64,000 nt of DNA from Orientia tsutsugamushi (GCF_900327275.1 NZ_LS398548.1:682001-746000), one strand, 5' to 3'. Positions 19,036-28,850 are shown, counted from the first letter of the stretch. Numbers and translations: made by a program. Notes: a model not told the origin generated them from the sequence alone.

Positions 19036-19290
19036 GTTTACCATAAATTTTTTTTTCTACCTATTTTCTACCTATTTTCTACCTATTTTCTACCTATTTT
19101 CTACCTATTGCTTTAATTTTTTTGTAATATTGACAAATATTGAAAATATATTTATAGCTAAAGTTGAAGATTAATTATAAATATTAACAAAAGTTAACAG
19201 AAGTTAATAGCAGGTTCTATAAAGCGCAGAAGTTAACAAAAATTAACCTTTTTCTTTATATTTGATATGTCTTTGCAGCTTTACCTTGTA
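19036..19290. repeat. Partial RAGE-end sequence
   Basis: Same non-coding sequence as 6944-7150 in inverted orientation: 11-bp repeats, TTAAC dyads, then TTTGATATGTCTTTGCAGCT. It interrupts the spacer between the Rpn and SpoT-like genes, which in unit B is only 121 bp. Confidence 0.7.
19053..19107. repeat. Five perfect tandem copies of an 11-mer
   Basis: TTTTCTACCTA repeated five times with no change. The other RAGE ends have only two (7131-7151, complementary strand; 55799-55819, the second imperfect). The spacing of about one helical turn suits cooperative protein binding, for example integrase arm sites. Confidence 0.9.
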
Positions 19291-19298
19291 TGATAAAA

Positions 19299-19498
19299 AT
19301 AAGTGAAATTGCAATAAAATAAAAGATTATAGCAATAGCACAAAAGAAAGCTAGTATACAGTAGCGTTCCTAAGGCTAATAGCCTGTTCTATAGATAAGT
19401 AACTAGCTTTTTTAATTAAAAACCGGACGGTATTCTTAGGCAAAAAGCCTGTATTTACAAGGTTGGTTTTGAGATATTTAACATAAAATTTGGTGATT
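19299..19498 (+). ncRNA. Possible IS110 bridge-RNA region
   Basis: Non-coding 5' end of the element. It contains short self-complementary stretches (CCTAAGGCTAATAGCC; GGCAAAAAGCC). In known IS110 elements this place encodes a structured RNA that guides target choice. I infer it from position only; no fold was computed. Confidence 0.3.
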
Positions 19499-20453
19499 AT
19501 GAATAGTATAATTGTAGGAATTGACGTTTCTAAAGAGACATTTGATGCAGCTGTGTTAATTAATAATAAAGTTCAAACAAGAAAATTTAATAATAATTCT
19601 GAAGGGTTTAACAAATTAGTAACATGGTTAAAAAGCAGAGGAACTGGACATGTTTGTATGGAAGCAACAGGTATCTACTGGAAAAATTTAGCTAAATATC
19701 TGTACGATTATGGTTATAAAGTAAGCGTAGTAAATCCTGCCCGTATTAAAGGTTTTGCAATGAGTAAACTTAGTCGTACAAAAACAGATAAAGCAGACAG
19801 TGTATTAATAGCAGATTTTTGCAAAGCAATGAAACCGGAAGCATGGTATCCACAGCCTCTTTATATTCAAGAACTACAGCAGCTAGTTAATCGCCTGAAT
19901 GTTTTAATTAAGCATAAAACACAAGAAACAAATAGATTAGAAGGAGCTTCTAAAGCAATTGCTAATAATATTCAAATGCATATTGAATTTCTTGAAACGC
20001 AAATTAAAGAAATTGAACAACTAATCAATGACCATATTAAAAATAACACAGATCTTCATAATAAGGCTTGAGTCAATACCAGGCATAGGAGCAAAAACAC
20101 AGGCTGTAGTTCTTGCTTTTTTAGCAGATATTGAGAAATTTAGTTCTGCTAAACAAGTTGTAGCTTTTGTAGGTCTTAATCCTAAGCATCGTCAATCTGG
20201 CAGTTCCGTGCGGGGTGCTAGTAGAATCTCTAGAACTGGTAATTCAGATCTACGTAAGTCTTTTTATATGCCTGCTATGTCTGCCTTAAGACATAATTGT
20301 ATTATCAAGCAATTTTCTCAACGTTTGTCTGATACTGGCAAACCCAAAATGCTTATCCTTATTGCCGCTATGCGTAAGTTATTACATATCATTTATGGTG
20401 TTTTAAAGCATAATTCTCCTTTTAATCCTAATGTTTTAATCAATCAGAAATAA
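19499..20453 (+). pseudogene. IS110-family transposase, one frameshift
   Basis: DEDD transposase. The N-terminal RuvC-like domain shows IIVGIDVSKETFDAAV (first Asp), VCMEATGIYWKNLAKY (Glu) and RTKTDKADSVLIADF (Asp pair). The C-terminal Tnp20 domain reads ESIPGIGAKTQAVVLAFLAD, then GASRISRTGNSDLRKSFYMP with the catalytic Ser region. The two parts are in different frames, switching near 20062-20068 (AATAAGGCTTGAG). I prefer the ATG at 19499 to a TTG three codons earlier. As written, the product lacks the catalytic Ser domain. Confidence 0.88.
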
Positions 20454-20591
20454 TAATCTTATAAAAACTTACATCTTTTTTATAAAATTATTATTTCTTT
20501 TCTTGATTCTTATCACGGTATCTATAGACAATGTTATTAGATTTTAATTTCTGCAATTCACTACATTAACCACCTATTAAACTTTAGTTTA

Positions 20592-21179
20592 TTAGGTAGC
20601 ATAACGCTCACAGTATTTATTTAGCTTTATAGCAATCTCTGGTAATTTAAGGTATTCAGCAAGAGGTATAAATTCTTGCTGCGTTTCTAGTATGATTTCT
20701 TGTCTTCTTTTGGCTGGCTTTATGAATATAGTTTTAATATTATCCAATCTGTCCAATAGTTTGATTAGTAATAGCTCTACTTTATCTTGATTCACTAATG
20801 TTTGAATCATTTTCATGGAACTGGTTTTCTTACCACCTATGTTTCTTGTAAGAGCTACAACTTGCTCGGCAACGTTATCATTAAATTCCATTGCTATCTT
20901 TTCTTTAGTTAGTTTTGTATCTTCAATTACATCGTGTAATATTGCTGTAATAATCGTATCTGTTTCAGAACTATACTCTACTACCATATATGCAACTTTT
21001 AATGGATGCATATAATAAGGTTCTCCTGTATCTCGCTTTTGATTGCCATGATATTTTCTGCATAAAAATATAGCTTTTTTTACTTTATCAAGATCAATGC
21101 GTTTATCAAAACTATGATTAATCAAGTCCAGCTTATCAAGTAGTTTATTGATATGTTCACAATTTAAAAATGCTAACAT
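20592..21179 (-). CDS. SpoT-like HD hydrolase, hydrolase domain only, copy A2
   Basis: 195 aa with all main motifs: YHGNQKRDTGEPYYMHPLKV, ILHDVIEDTKLTKEKIAMEF and LLIKLLDRLDNIKTI. There is no synthetase domain, so it is a predicted (p)ppGpp hydrolase. I start at the ATG (21179) preceded by GGAGGAAATA rather than six codons upstream. It is the positional partner of 36468-37043. It lies directly downstream of three HATPase-like genes on the same strand, with a 41-bp gap, and may be co-transcribed with them. Confidence 0.85.
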   Translation of the reverse strand: MLAFLNCEHINKLLDKLDLINHSFDKRIDLDKVKKAIFLCRKYHGNQKRDTGEPYYMHPLKVAYMVVEYSSETDTIITAILHDVIEDTKLTKEKIAMEFNDNVAEQVVALTRNIGGKKTSSMKMIQTLVNQDKVELLLIKLLDRLDNIKTIFIKPAKRRQEIILETQQEFIPLAEYLKLPEIAIKLNKYCERYAT

Positions 21180-21220
21180 TATTTCCTCCATCTCCATTAA
21201 TAATTCTAATTTTCAGTTTC

Positions 21221-21715
21221 TCAACGAACTTCTATAGGTATACTACACGTGAAAGCTGTATACTGATCTTGCTTACTTTCTAGTTTAATTTTTCCAGTCA
21301 TTTCATGTATAAACGGTTTAACGAGTAGTAATTCAGATTCTAGTACTGCATAGCTTTTGATATGTAAGTTTCTGAGCTCATTATTTATCTTTTTCACTTT
21401 CTCAGCTGAAATTCCAATTCCGTTCTTACGAACAATTAATTGTAATATTCTATAATTTGTCTTTTTATTTGTAGAAGGCAGCAAATCAACTTCAACGCTA
21501 ATTTCTCTGCATTGACTATTAGTAGCATTGCCAATTAATAGTATTAGTACTGCCTGTATTTGAAAACTATTTACAATGATTAAATCTTTAATATCATTTT
21601 TGAAGTTACAGCTAAGATTTATTCCTTTATTTTCTGTGAATGGCTTCAGTGCTCTAATAGTATTATTTACTTTTGCTTGAATACCAAAATCTCCAGATTT
21701 TATAGTATGACTCAT
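21221..21715 (-). CDS. HATPase-like protein, short form
   Basis: 164 aa resembling the ATP-binding domain of histidine kinases. The order is a helix (NNTIRALKPFTENKGINLSC), an N-box-like segment (IQAVLILLIGNATNS), a G1-like box (VRKNGIGISAEKVKKIN) and a final beta strand (YTAFTCSIPIEV). The N box lacks the usual NLLxNAIKF pattern and the Asp of DxGxG is Asn-like here. There is no dimerisation domain or phospho-acceptor His. ATP binding is doubtful. Paralogue of the two genes upstream of it. Confidence 0.6.
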   Translation of the reverse strand: MSHTIKSGDFGIQAKVNNTIRALKPFTENKGINLSCNFKNDIKDLIIVNSFQIQAVLILLIGNATNSQCREISVEVDLLPSTNKKTNYRILQLIVRKNGIGISAEKVKKINNELRNLHIKSYAVLESELLLVKPFIHEMTGKIKLESKQDQYTAFTCSIPIEVR

Positions 21716-21733
21716 AAAATGCTTCCATATGTT

Positions 21734-22681
21734 TTAATTAAAAAGTTGTACTGGCATATCGCAAGTAATAGCTGTGCACTTATTTGCCTCGCTCTTTATC
21801 TCTAATTTTCCACTTAGTTTGTTAACAATGTAATTTGTAAATCCTAGACTCGAGTCTAATATTTCTGGATCTCTAATTGAATGCAAATCAGTAAATTTTG
21901 CATTTATTTCTTGTAGTTTTTCTTGTGAAATACCTTTTCCGTTATCACGTACTATGAATCTTAATATTCTGTCTTTTTCATTTACCTTTCGATACGGCGA
22001 AGTAAATAACCTAACTATAACATCAACCTGACAGCTTTTATTAACTCTAATAGCTCCACTTATTAATTGACTAAGTATAGTTTGCAATAGACAACTATCT
22101 CCAATAACAATATCATTTATATTGTCCTGAACATTGTAACTGAGCGATATTTCTCTATCTTCAGCAATTTCTTTCAGCGAACTAATTGTATCCTTCAATA
22201 GTTTTTGTATGCTAAATTTTTTTAAATGTACGTTTTGAAGCTCAATTTGGCCTCTAAGTGAGTAAACTATTCTGTTACAGTAGTCTTGTAGGTTAGCAAC
22301 ACAATTAACTATTCTTGCTAAGCTAGTAGTTTTATATTCCTCTTCTTTGAAATCATTTTGCCCACATAGTAGATCATCTGCTAGATGTCTGATTTTAGCA
22401 GTAGCAAGATCAAACATCTATTTAATTTTTTGAATCAAATCTATACAATATTTCTTCATTGACTCAGCTTCCTCTAGATAATCTTCCGCTTGTTGTAGCT
22501 TTATTTTCATTTTAATATAGTTATCTGCATTCATATTTTCGGTACAAAGATAAATATTTCTTTCCTTAGCTGTAGATACTAACTTAATTGAAATAGGTGG
22601 CAGATGAATTGTCCAAACATCTTGAGAAATGTCTTTTGTTGTATTGATATTCTTTTTTTTATTTTTCATAATATTCTCCAT
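21734..22681 (-). pseudogene. HATPase-like protein with one in-frame TAG
   Basis: Corresponds to the 285-aa gene at 35510-36367. The first 87 codons (MENIMKNKKKNIN to DLIQKIK) end in TAG at 22418-22420. The frame continues without shift as MFDLATAKIRHLADDLL to VQLFN. Unit B has AAA TAT AGA TTT here and this copy has AAA TAG ATG TTT, so the change also makes an ATG. Either it is a nonsense mutant or the second half is translated from the new ATG. The second half has a good G1 box (VRDNGKGISQEKL) but a poor N box (LSQLISGAIRVN). Confidence 0.7.
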
Positions 22682-22685
22682 TTGA

Positions 22686-23264
22686 CTAATGTTGTGAATT
22701 TAAATTACTAATTTGTATCGGAATGCTGACTAAAAACTTTGTATAATGCCCTTCTTTACTGTCTATCTTAATGCTTCCTTTCATTTCATATGTAAGATGT
22801 TTGATAAATTCTAACCCTGAATCTAATGCTTGATGCTTAATTAAGTGTGGATTTTTTAATTCAGAGTTCATCTCTTGTAATTTGTTTTTTGAAATGCCAG
22901 CTCCTACGCTATGCACTACAAATTTCAATATTCTATCTTTTGAATTCGATTGTTCATTTTTAGGAGGCAAAAAATCAATGCTAACTCTAACTTTGCTATT
23001 TGTACTATGCATAATAGCACTACCAACTAACTGAGTGAGTACAGCTCTTATTCGAAACCTATCTCCAGTAATAATATCGTATATGTCATTTCCTATTTTT
23101 TCCCTTAGCTCTATATTTTCATCTTCAGCAATTAATCTGATTGCTGCAATAGTACCATTTAGCATTTTTCGTAGGCTAAATTTTGCTAGTTCTACATTCG
23201 TTGATTTTATGGTTTTTCTAAATACACAAATTTTATCATTTAGATCATTATTGTTATTTTCCAC
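22686..23264 (-). CDS. HATPase-like protein
   Basis: 192 aa, aligning with the C-terminal two thirds of 34759-35535. It has LAKFSLRKMLNGTIAAIRLI (linker helix), FRIRAVLTQLVGSAIMHSTN (N-box position without the Asn), HSVGAGISKNKL (G1 box, first Asp lost) and FLVSIPIQI at the end. Its N-terminus starts late, and the true start of the ancestral gene is probably the fragment at 23435-23611. It lies 5 bp from the next gene, which points to one operon. Confidence 0.6.
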   Translation of the reverse strand: MENNNNDLNDKICVFRKTIKSTNVELAKFSLRKMLNGTIAAIRLIAEDENIELREKIGNDIYDIITGDRFRIRAVLTQLVGSAIMHSTNSKVRVSIDFLPPKNEQSNSKDRILKFVVHSVGAGISKNKLQEMNSELKNPHLIKHQALDSGLEFIKHLTYEMKGSIKIDSKEGHYTKFLVSIPIQISNLNSQH

Positions 23265-23434
23265 ATTATTCTCCTATGGTGAAGTTTATTAACTTTGTTT
23301 TTTTAGAAATTTAAAATAGCAAGCTTAGCTAACAATTAGCTAAGCTGACTGGTATATCACATATGGCTTCCATATCTTAATGTTGATTTTTTATTTTCTG
23401 TTATTCCGGACTGAAGTGTTCTAACTTCTTCTGG

Positions 23435-23611
23435 CTAACTTTTGAGCTGTTTGAATACATCTATTATGTTTAAGTTTAGTGCTTTAAGTTGATGTGTAAG
23501 TTTTAAAAGCTCTTTATCACCAGCTGCTAGATGTCTTAGTAACAGTTTTGACTGTATATTTTTATTAAATATACTTTTATTTTTCTGTTGACCTTCGTTT
23601 CCAAGAGACAT
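23435..23611 (-). pseudogene. N-terminal remnant of a HATPase-like gene
   Basis: 58 codons beginning MSLGNEGQQKNKSIFN, with the NEGQxK start and Leu-rich helix seen at the start of 34759-35535. It ends at TAG before the ATPase part. The short gap to 23264 holds no other gene. Could be a truncated leader protein, but decay is more likely. Confidence 0.5.
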
Positions 23612-23977
23612 AGAATTCCCCTACTGTTTTTGTTTGAAAAATGGTTTCTGAAGATTAATAGTAAAAGCTCAACTCTTTATTGCATTTAATCTTCAGCCTA
23701 TTATCATCAAAGTTTTGAAACCTAGATAATATAAGGTATAGAGCAGTATTGTAATTTTTATTAGTCTATTAAAATCTTTTAATTTTTAGGTTAAATTTTT
23801 GCATAATAATCTAATGTTGATGCGAAATTATCACATTCCTTGCTTATGGTTATAATAAATCTTATTCAAAAAGGATACATAAAAAGCCTTGTAAGCGTTA
23901 TTATTACTAGCACTACAAGCTGTTTTCTGGTATAATCTCAATAGAGATTCAACTAACAGAGATTAATTAAACTTCAG
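23612..23977. promoter_or_regulatory. Divergent dam/HATPase spacer
   Basis: About 365 bp between divergent genes, homologous to 34374-34758 and, in pieces, to 12060-12320 and 13400-13660. It must hold promoters for both directions. A shared motif GATGCGAAATTATCACATT (23818 on) and an inverted repeat are visible. No coding sequence. Confidence 0.45.
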
Positions 23978-24673
23978 GTGTCAGTAGCTGTTGCTAATAA
24001 GTCTAAGCCTTTTCTTCATTGGATTGGTAGTAAACGAAGAATTGTTAATAAATTAATAGAACATCTTCCTCAAGGTCCACACTATAATTACTATGAACCA
24101 TTCCTTGGTGGAGGTGCTTTATTTTTTCAAGTTAGGCATCTTTTTAAACAATGTTTTTTGTCTGACATCAATCTTGATTTAATTACTAGCTATAATGCTG
24201 TTAAAAATAATCCTAATGAGGTCAATAGATTACTGAGTTTATATCACAAACATCATTCAAAGGATTATTATTATAAAGTTAAAAACAAATATAGTAATAA
24301 TCCGAATGAAATTACCGCAAAATTTATATATCTTAATAAATATTCTTTTAGAGGAATTTATAGAGTCTACAAAAACGGACAATCTGCTCAAACATTTTCT
24401 GGTGAATGCTACATTAAACTCCACATTGCATCTAGAATAAACCAATGCAGCAACCTTTTACATGGTGTATCAATTTATGCTACAGATTTTTCATTTATAG
24501 AGCCTCAACAAAATGACTTTGTTTATTTCGATCCTCCTTACCATAAATCTGGAGAACAGTTCTATAATAGTCTTCCAAGTGTTATATGCTTTCAAATAAT
24601 AGCACTACCTTCATTAGAGACATATACAAAGACTTCTTCATCACTCATATTGAGTCACATACTCTATCAATGA
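23978..24673 (+). pseudogene. dam-like adenine methylase, C-terminus lost
   Basis: GTG start. It is virtually identical to 33564-34373 for ~193 residues, including YYEPFLGGGALFF (cofactor site) and FVYFDPPYHKSGE (DPPY catalytic motif). After EQFYN the frame changes and about 60 bp are missing, so the last ~65 residues are replaced. The remains of the normal C-terminal coding (short stretches up to ~24715) follow out of frame. Probably inactive although both motifs remain. Confidence 0.85.
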
Positions 24674-25042
24674 ACAACGAAATCTCGTTAATTAGCTAAT
24701 CATTACTAACTATTAAACCTGTAATGATAATACTACAAAGGTAGGCTTAAGTGCTTTCATTATTCTTTAAAAATTTTAATATTCTAAATTGTTGACCTTT
24801 TTATCAAAAGATGTCAATTTAGACCTTTTACATTATATATTTCATCTTTTTTTTTATTCTAAACTGAAATTAAAAGTGATTTTTAATTTTTTGCTTAAGT
24901 TCTGATTTTGAAGAAGGACTTAACTACAGATTGATTCTAAAAGAATGGCATGATATATATTATTCGATTAATGTATATTATACTCTTTAGTCAAAAGATA
25001 TATTTAGTATTACACAGTCAACCTATATAAGGAGCTTAGAAT
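24674..25042. other. Non-coding spacer
   Basis: Apart from dam debris at its left end I see no gene, RNA or repeat. GGAG at 25031-25034 serves the next gene. Confidence 0.4.
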
Positions 25043-25727
25043 ATGCATCGTAGGAGCAATAGAGAATTTAATATCCAAGCAATGGGCAGCATCCAATTAT
25101 GCCAGACCCTTAGAGATAGAGATGTATTGTCAGGAACTATTATAACAGAGATTTATAATAGAGCTTTGTTTTTACTGCAAACTGAAGATACAAGATACAA
25201 TAGATTGCAGTTTGATGCTAGAGGTTTAGCAACAATTTTATATCAATTTGCAAAATTAAACTATGTTATAGGTCATGAGTTTATTGATGCCTGGGCAAAT
25301 AAAGCTATAAATCTAATGGATGAATTTAACTCTCAAAATTTAGCTAATTCACTATTGGCATTAGGCTGGTTAGGAATTCAGCCACAAGATACATTCATTC
25401 AGGCTTGGATACATCACGCTACTAAAAGTATTGAGAAATTTAATACTCAAGATTTAGCTAATTCCATATGGGCATTAGGACGGTTAGGAATTCAGCCACA
25501 AGATACATTCATTCAGGCTTGGATACATTACGCTACTAATTGTTTCTCAATTAGAGATGTTAGAGGAGATATTCTATGATGCACAAGAGAGTACACCAGA
25601 GCAATCAACAAGCGAAATTGCACATCATTCTGAATTACAACCAGATGATGTATTTTACGATGCATACGAATATATTCCATCAGATCCACTAACACATGAA
25701 TCTTCATCTTATGACATCAAGCATTAG
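25043..25727 (+). pseudogene. DUF1601/OPR-like repeat protein, shortened and frameshifted
   Basis: The first 170 residues contain two almost identical ~38-aa helical repeats: QNLANSLLALGWLGIQ and QDLANSIWALGRLGIQ, each followed by PQDTFIQAWIH. There is a diverged one before them (RGLATILYQFAKLNYVIGHE). The pattern resembles octotricopeptide-type repeats, an RNA- or protein-binding helical fold, and the DUF1601 repeats of Orientia. After ATN the frame changes near 25548. The probable original tail (LEMLEEIFYDAQESTPEQ to SSYDIKH) is read in the next frame to 25727. Good GGAG upstream of the ATG. Function unknown. Confidence 0.65.
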
Positions 25728-27048
25728 ATAACATATGTTCTTCTGATTTTGAGGCACATAGTTTGTAGTCCTTAGAATCTGGATTCGGTTCTGATCTAGA
25801 CAAGTAATATTCGTCACGATATATAAGCATTACAATATCGGCATCTTGTTCAATTGAGCCTGATTCTCTTAGATCTGAAAGAATAGGCTTTTTATCTGAC
25901 CTTTGTTCTACAGCTCTAGACAATTGAGATAACGCAATGATTGAAATATTGAGCTCTTTAGCAAGAGCTTTTAAGCTCTGAGTAATTTCAGAAATCTCCT
26001 GTACTCGATTATACTGACTTCCTCTGGAATCAATTTTTATTAGCTGTAAATAATCAATAAATAATATTGCTAAATTATGAGTACGTTTAAGTCTACGAGC
26101 TCGAGATCTAATTGCAGATATCGAGATTGCTGGAGCATCATCTATAAAAAAATTCCACTTTTGTATTTCGTCTTGTACAGTCTTTAACTTATCAACATCT
26201 TGTTCACCTATTTTACCGTTAAATAATGCAGAGCTATTAATTTCTGATTCTATAGAAAGAATTCGAGTAGAGATTTGCTGAGATGATATTTCTAAAGAAA
26301 AGAATCCAACTGATGGCACTACATTATCTTTAGTATTTTTTTTAGTAAGAAAATATTTACAAGCATTTATTGCTAAGTTAACTCCTAAAGCAGTTTTACC
26401 CATTGATGGTCTGCCAGCTAATATTATTAGGTCAGAATTTTTAAATCCTCCAAGCTTTGAATCAAGGTCAAGTAGTCCACTACTAATACCGTTAATAGAG
26501 TTTTTATTTTTAATAGCAGATGAAATTGATGTCCATGATTCTTCAATTGAAGTTTGTAATTTTGTAAATCCTTTACTTAAAGTTCCCCTTGAACCTAGAT
26601 CATATAATTGAGATTCAGCAGTTTCGATCTGAGTTATAGCTAAATCTGCTAAAGTAGAAGAATACGCATTTGTTACTATTTTTTCTCCAATTTCAATTAA
26701 ATAACACCTCAGCGCAAGATCATATACTATTTTGCCGTACTCATTAACATTAACTATACTTAATGCTAACGTTGTAAGTTTAGCTAGATAATCTACTCCA
26801 CCTATTTCATCAAATGTGAGTTCATTGCCTAGCATATTTTTGAGCGAAATTACAGTAGCGCTAATTCCTTTACTAATAATGAGATTAATTGACTTGTATA
26901 TTTTGCCATGTAATGGTTCATAAAAATGTTCTGGCAGTAAAAATTCGTTAATGTTATATAGCGCACGATTGTTAATCAGAATTGCTCCAAGTATCATTTG
27001 CTCTGCTTGAATATTATTTGGAGCAATCTTTGCAAGATCTTTTTCCAT
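25717..27048 (-). CDS. dnaB: DnaB-like replicative helicase with replaced C-terminus
   Basis: 443 aa; DnaB unwinds DNA at forks as a hexamer. The N-terminal domain is at residues 10-110 (NIQAEQMILGAILIN, LLPEHFYEPLHGKIY). The RecA-like domain has Walker A AGRPSMGKTALG and Walker B LAILFIDYLQLI, then DLRESGSIEQDADIVMLIYR. After SRSEPNP the protein ends in an unrelated tail (DSKDYKLCASKSEEH). The other copy at 56358 keeps the normal end (KIIVAKHLNGPVGTVKLRY), so ~55 residues including the arginine-finger strand region are missing. It starts 9 bp after the rep stop, so the two are co-transcribed. Confidence 0.85.
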   Translation of the reverse strand: MEKDLAKIAPNNIQAEQMILGAILINNRALYNINEFLLPEHFYEPLHGKIYKSINLIISKGISATVISLKNMLGNELTFDEIGGVDYLAKLTTLALSIVNVNEYGKIVYDLALRCYLIEIGEKIVTNAYSSTLADLAITQIETAESQLYDLGSRGTLSKGFTKLQTSIEESWTSISSAIKNKNSINGISSGLLDLDSKLGGFKNSDLIILAGRPSMGKTALGVNLAINACKYFLTKKNTKDNVVPSVGFFSLEISSQQISTRILSIESEINSSALFNGKIGEQDVDKLKTVQDEIQKWNFFIDDAPAISISAIRSRARRLKRTHNLAILFIDYLQLIKIDSRGSQYNRVQEISEITQSLKALAKELNISIIALSQLSRAVEQRSDKKPILSDLRESGSIEQDADIVMLIYRDEYYLSRSEPNPDSKDYKLCASKSEEHMLSNA

Positions 27049-27056
27049 ATCACTCT

Positions 27057-28772
27057 TTAAATTTTATTAAAATTACTAAACTTAACTAACTCGAAAGAAA
27101 ATCCCTGAGCTTTAAAAGAGGACTCAAGATCTTTCAGATAGTTCTCTCTGATGTAACTATCTTCAAATTCTGTTTTTGCTTTGATGAATATTTTTTTGTT
27201 AACACTATCTTCATTTATAACTTCTAATTTGCTAAACCATGATTTATCGATAGCTTGACCGTAACATGTGACTAAAGATTCTCGTACTTTGTACCAAGTT
27301 GAGTTGGGGCCTAGCTCTTTACTAAGTTCTGAAAGGTAATCTTCATCACTTATTTGTTGCTGTAAAACTGTTGTTTTTTGATACTCCGTTGCGCTATTGG
27401 TAACTTGTTTTGATTCATCAAATGGTATAACTTGTAACTGCTCAATATCGTTGCCATGGACAGCTCGTACCTCCTGTAGTATCTTGAATTTAATATGATC
27501 TGACAGTGTAATATTCTTAATCAACTTGATGTAATATTTGTTTTTAACAGCTGCACCAAAATCACAAGATGTTAAAATTTGATAAGCCATATCTGCTTCA
27601 AAGACTCCAGCTATTTTACGCTTCAACTGAGCCTTCATACTACGATCTGTACCAGATTCAATATTTGCTAGATACTGTTCTTTAAATCTTCCTACATCAT
27701 TAAATCTAAAATTTCCACTATTAGCCTGATCAGTAGTTAGTAATTCATTTGCTAAGGCTTTTGCCGTATAGCTTAGCACTGCTATCTTATCTGCAAAATG
27801 ACGGTTTGGATATTTATTTGATAACTTCAACAGTAATTGATTTATGAAGTATATGTTGAAGCTTCTACTAGACATACGTTGTAGTATAACTGCATCTTCT
27901 GGTGTTAGTGGATAATAATCTGCTAGTCTTTTTCTTTTGTGGCAGTATTTATTCTTTTCAACCTCTGAATCCTTAGTAATAGCTGGAGTTGCTAACTCAC
28001 TATTTTGCTCATAATCCTTGTTTGATGGCTTTTTATTGCTAAAATCACTAAGCTCATAGAAATTCAAATTCTGTTGTTGCTGTTGATCTTTTTTTTCATT
28101 TCCTACTAACTCAATTTCTATAAAATCATCAGATTCCGTATATTTAAACTTCAAATTTTGCTGTTGATCTTCATTTTTATTTTGATCATTCTCTATTAAC
28201 TTATCTTCAGTAGATCTAGATCTATTATTATTTTTTTTATTATTATTATATCTATATATGTAGCTGCAATTTTTTGCAGGTTCACCTGCAAATTCTTGCA
28301 AATTGATGTGAAAATTTTTTTGTTGCAGAAGGACAATTTTTTCTTCTTTTTTTTCTTTTTCAGTGAAACGCTGAAAATTTTTTAGAAGTTTTACACAAAG
28401 AACATTACGTAACTTGAGATTGCCTTTAATTATTGTTCTATTTTCAACTTTAATAAAACCTGCATTTCTTAATTCAACCAAGCATTGCCTAACTCTGCGG
28501 TAACGAAGGTTTAACTCCTTTTCAAAAAAGTAATAACTTTCCTGTAATTCATCTATATCTTTGTTGTAATAGATTTGTAGTCTATATACCATCAATGATA
28601 AAAGCTGTTTAGATGTTTTACTTAATGCTTTTCCATTATCTCCAGTTAGCTTTCTCCATTCTGGTGGAATGATATTTCCAATAAAGTTATAAAATATTGT
28701 GTCATTATTGTTACTATTATTTTTAACAAAATTACAACCATTGGTTAAAAAGTCGAATACTACAGGTCGCAT
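27057..28772 (-). CDS. Replication-initiator-like protein (Rep), intact copy
   Basis: 571 aa and the only unbroken copy of three. The N-terminal ~150 residues include a predicted winged helix (YYFFEKELNLRYRRVRQCLV, ELRNAGFIKVENRT). A low-complexity Asn/Gln/Lys linker spans ~185-265. A conserved block follows (RKRLADYYPLTPEDAVILQR). The last ~90 residues resemble the DnaA N-terminal domain (WYKVRESLVTCYGQAIDKSW, FSKLEVINE). The gene directly precedes dnaB and lies behind two 11-bp iteron-like repeats. A role in starting replication of the element is inferred from this. Start ATG follows TTGGAGATGAAAA. Confidence 0.75.
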   Translation of the reverse strand: MRPVVFDFLTNGCNFVKNNSNNNDTIFYNFIGNIIPPEWRKLTGDNGKALSKTSKQLLSLMVYRLQIYYNKDIDELQESYYFFEKELNLRYRRVRQCLVELRNAGFIKVENRTIIKGNLKLRNVLCVKLLKNFQRFTEKEKKEEKIVLLQQKNFHINLQEFAGEPAKNCSYIYRYNNNKKNNNRSRSTEDKLIENDQNKNEDQQQNLKFKYTESDDFIEIELVGNEKKDQQQQQNLNFYELSDFSNKKPSNKDYEQNSELATPAITKDSEVEKNKYCHKRKRLADYYPLTPEDAVILQRMSSRSFNIYFINQLLLKLSNKYPNRHFADKIAVLSYTAKALANELLTTDQANSGNFRFNDVGRFKEQYLANIESGTDRSMKAQLKRKIAGVFEADMAYQILTSCDFGAAVKNKYYIKLIKNITLSDHIKFKILQEVRAVHGNDIEQLQVIPFDESKQVTNSATEYQKTTVLQQQISDEDYLSELSKELGPNSTWYKVRESLVTCYGQAIDKSWFSKLEVINEDSVNKKIFIKAKTEFEDSYIRENYLKDLESSFKAQGFSFELVKFSNFNKI

Positions 28773-28850
28773 TTTTCATCTCCAAAAATACAGCTATAGT
28801 AGGTGTTTTTGAAAATAATTTTTTTACAAATTACCATCAAATTTTTGTTC

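Larger units (their letters stand above)
19290..20530 (+). mobile_element. IS110-family element (limits approximate)
   Basis: About 1.2 kb not present at the same place in unit B. It consists of ~200 bp of non-coding DNA, an IS110-type transposase in two frames and a short tail. IS110 elements have no clear inverted repeats, so exact ends are not visible. The 5' non-coding part would hold the bridge RNA if the element belongs to the IS110 rather than the IS1111 group. Confidence 0.7.

Noticed and set aside
20060-20070. Programmed frameshift in the IS110 transposase
   Set aside because: IS110 elements normally have a single frame and the site AATAAGGCTTGAG is not a known slip site.
23978-24673. 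Functional second Dam gene
   Set aside because: Both motifs are present, but the last ~65 residues are replaced by out-of-frame sequence compared with the complete copy.
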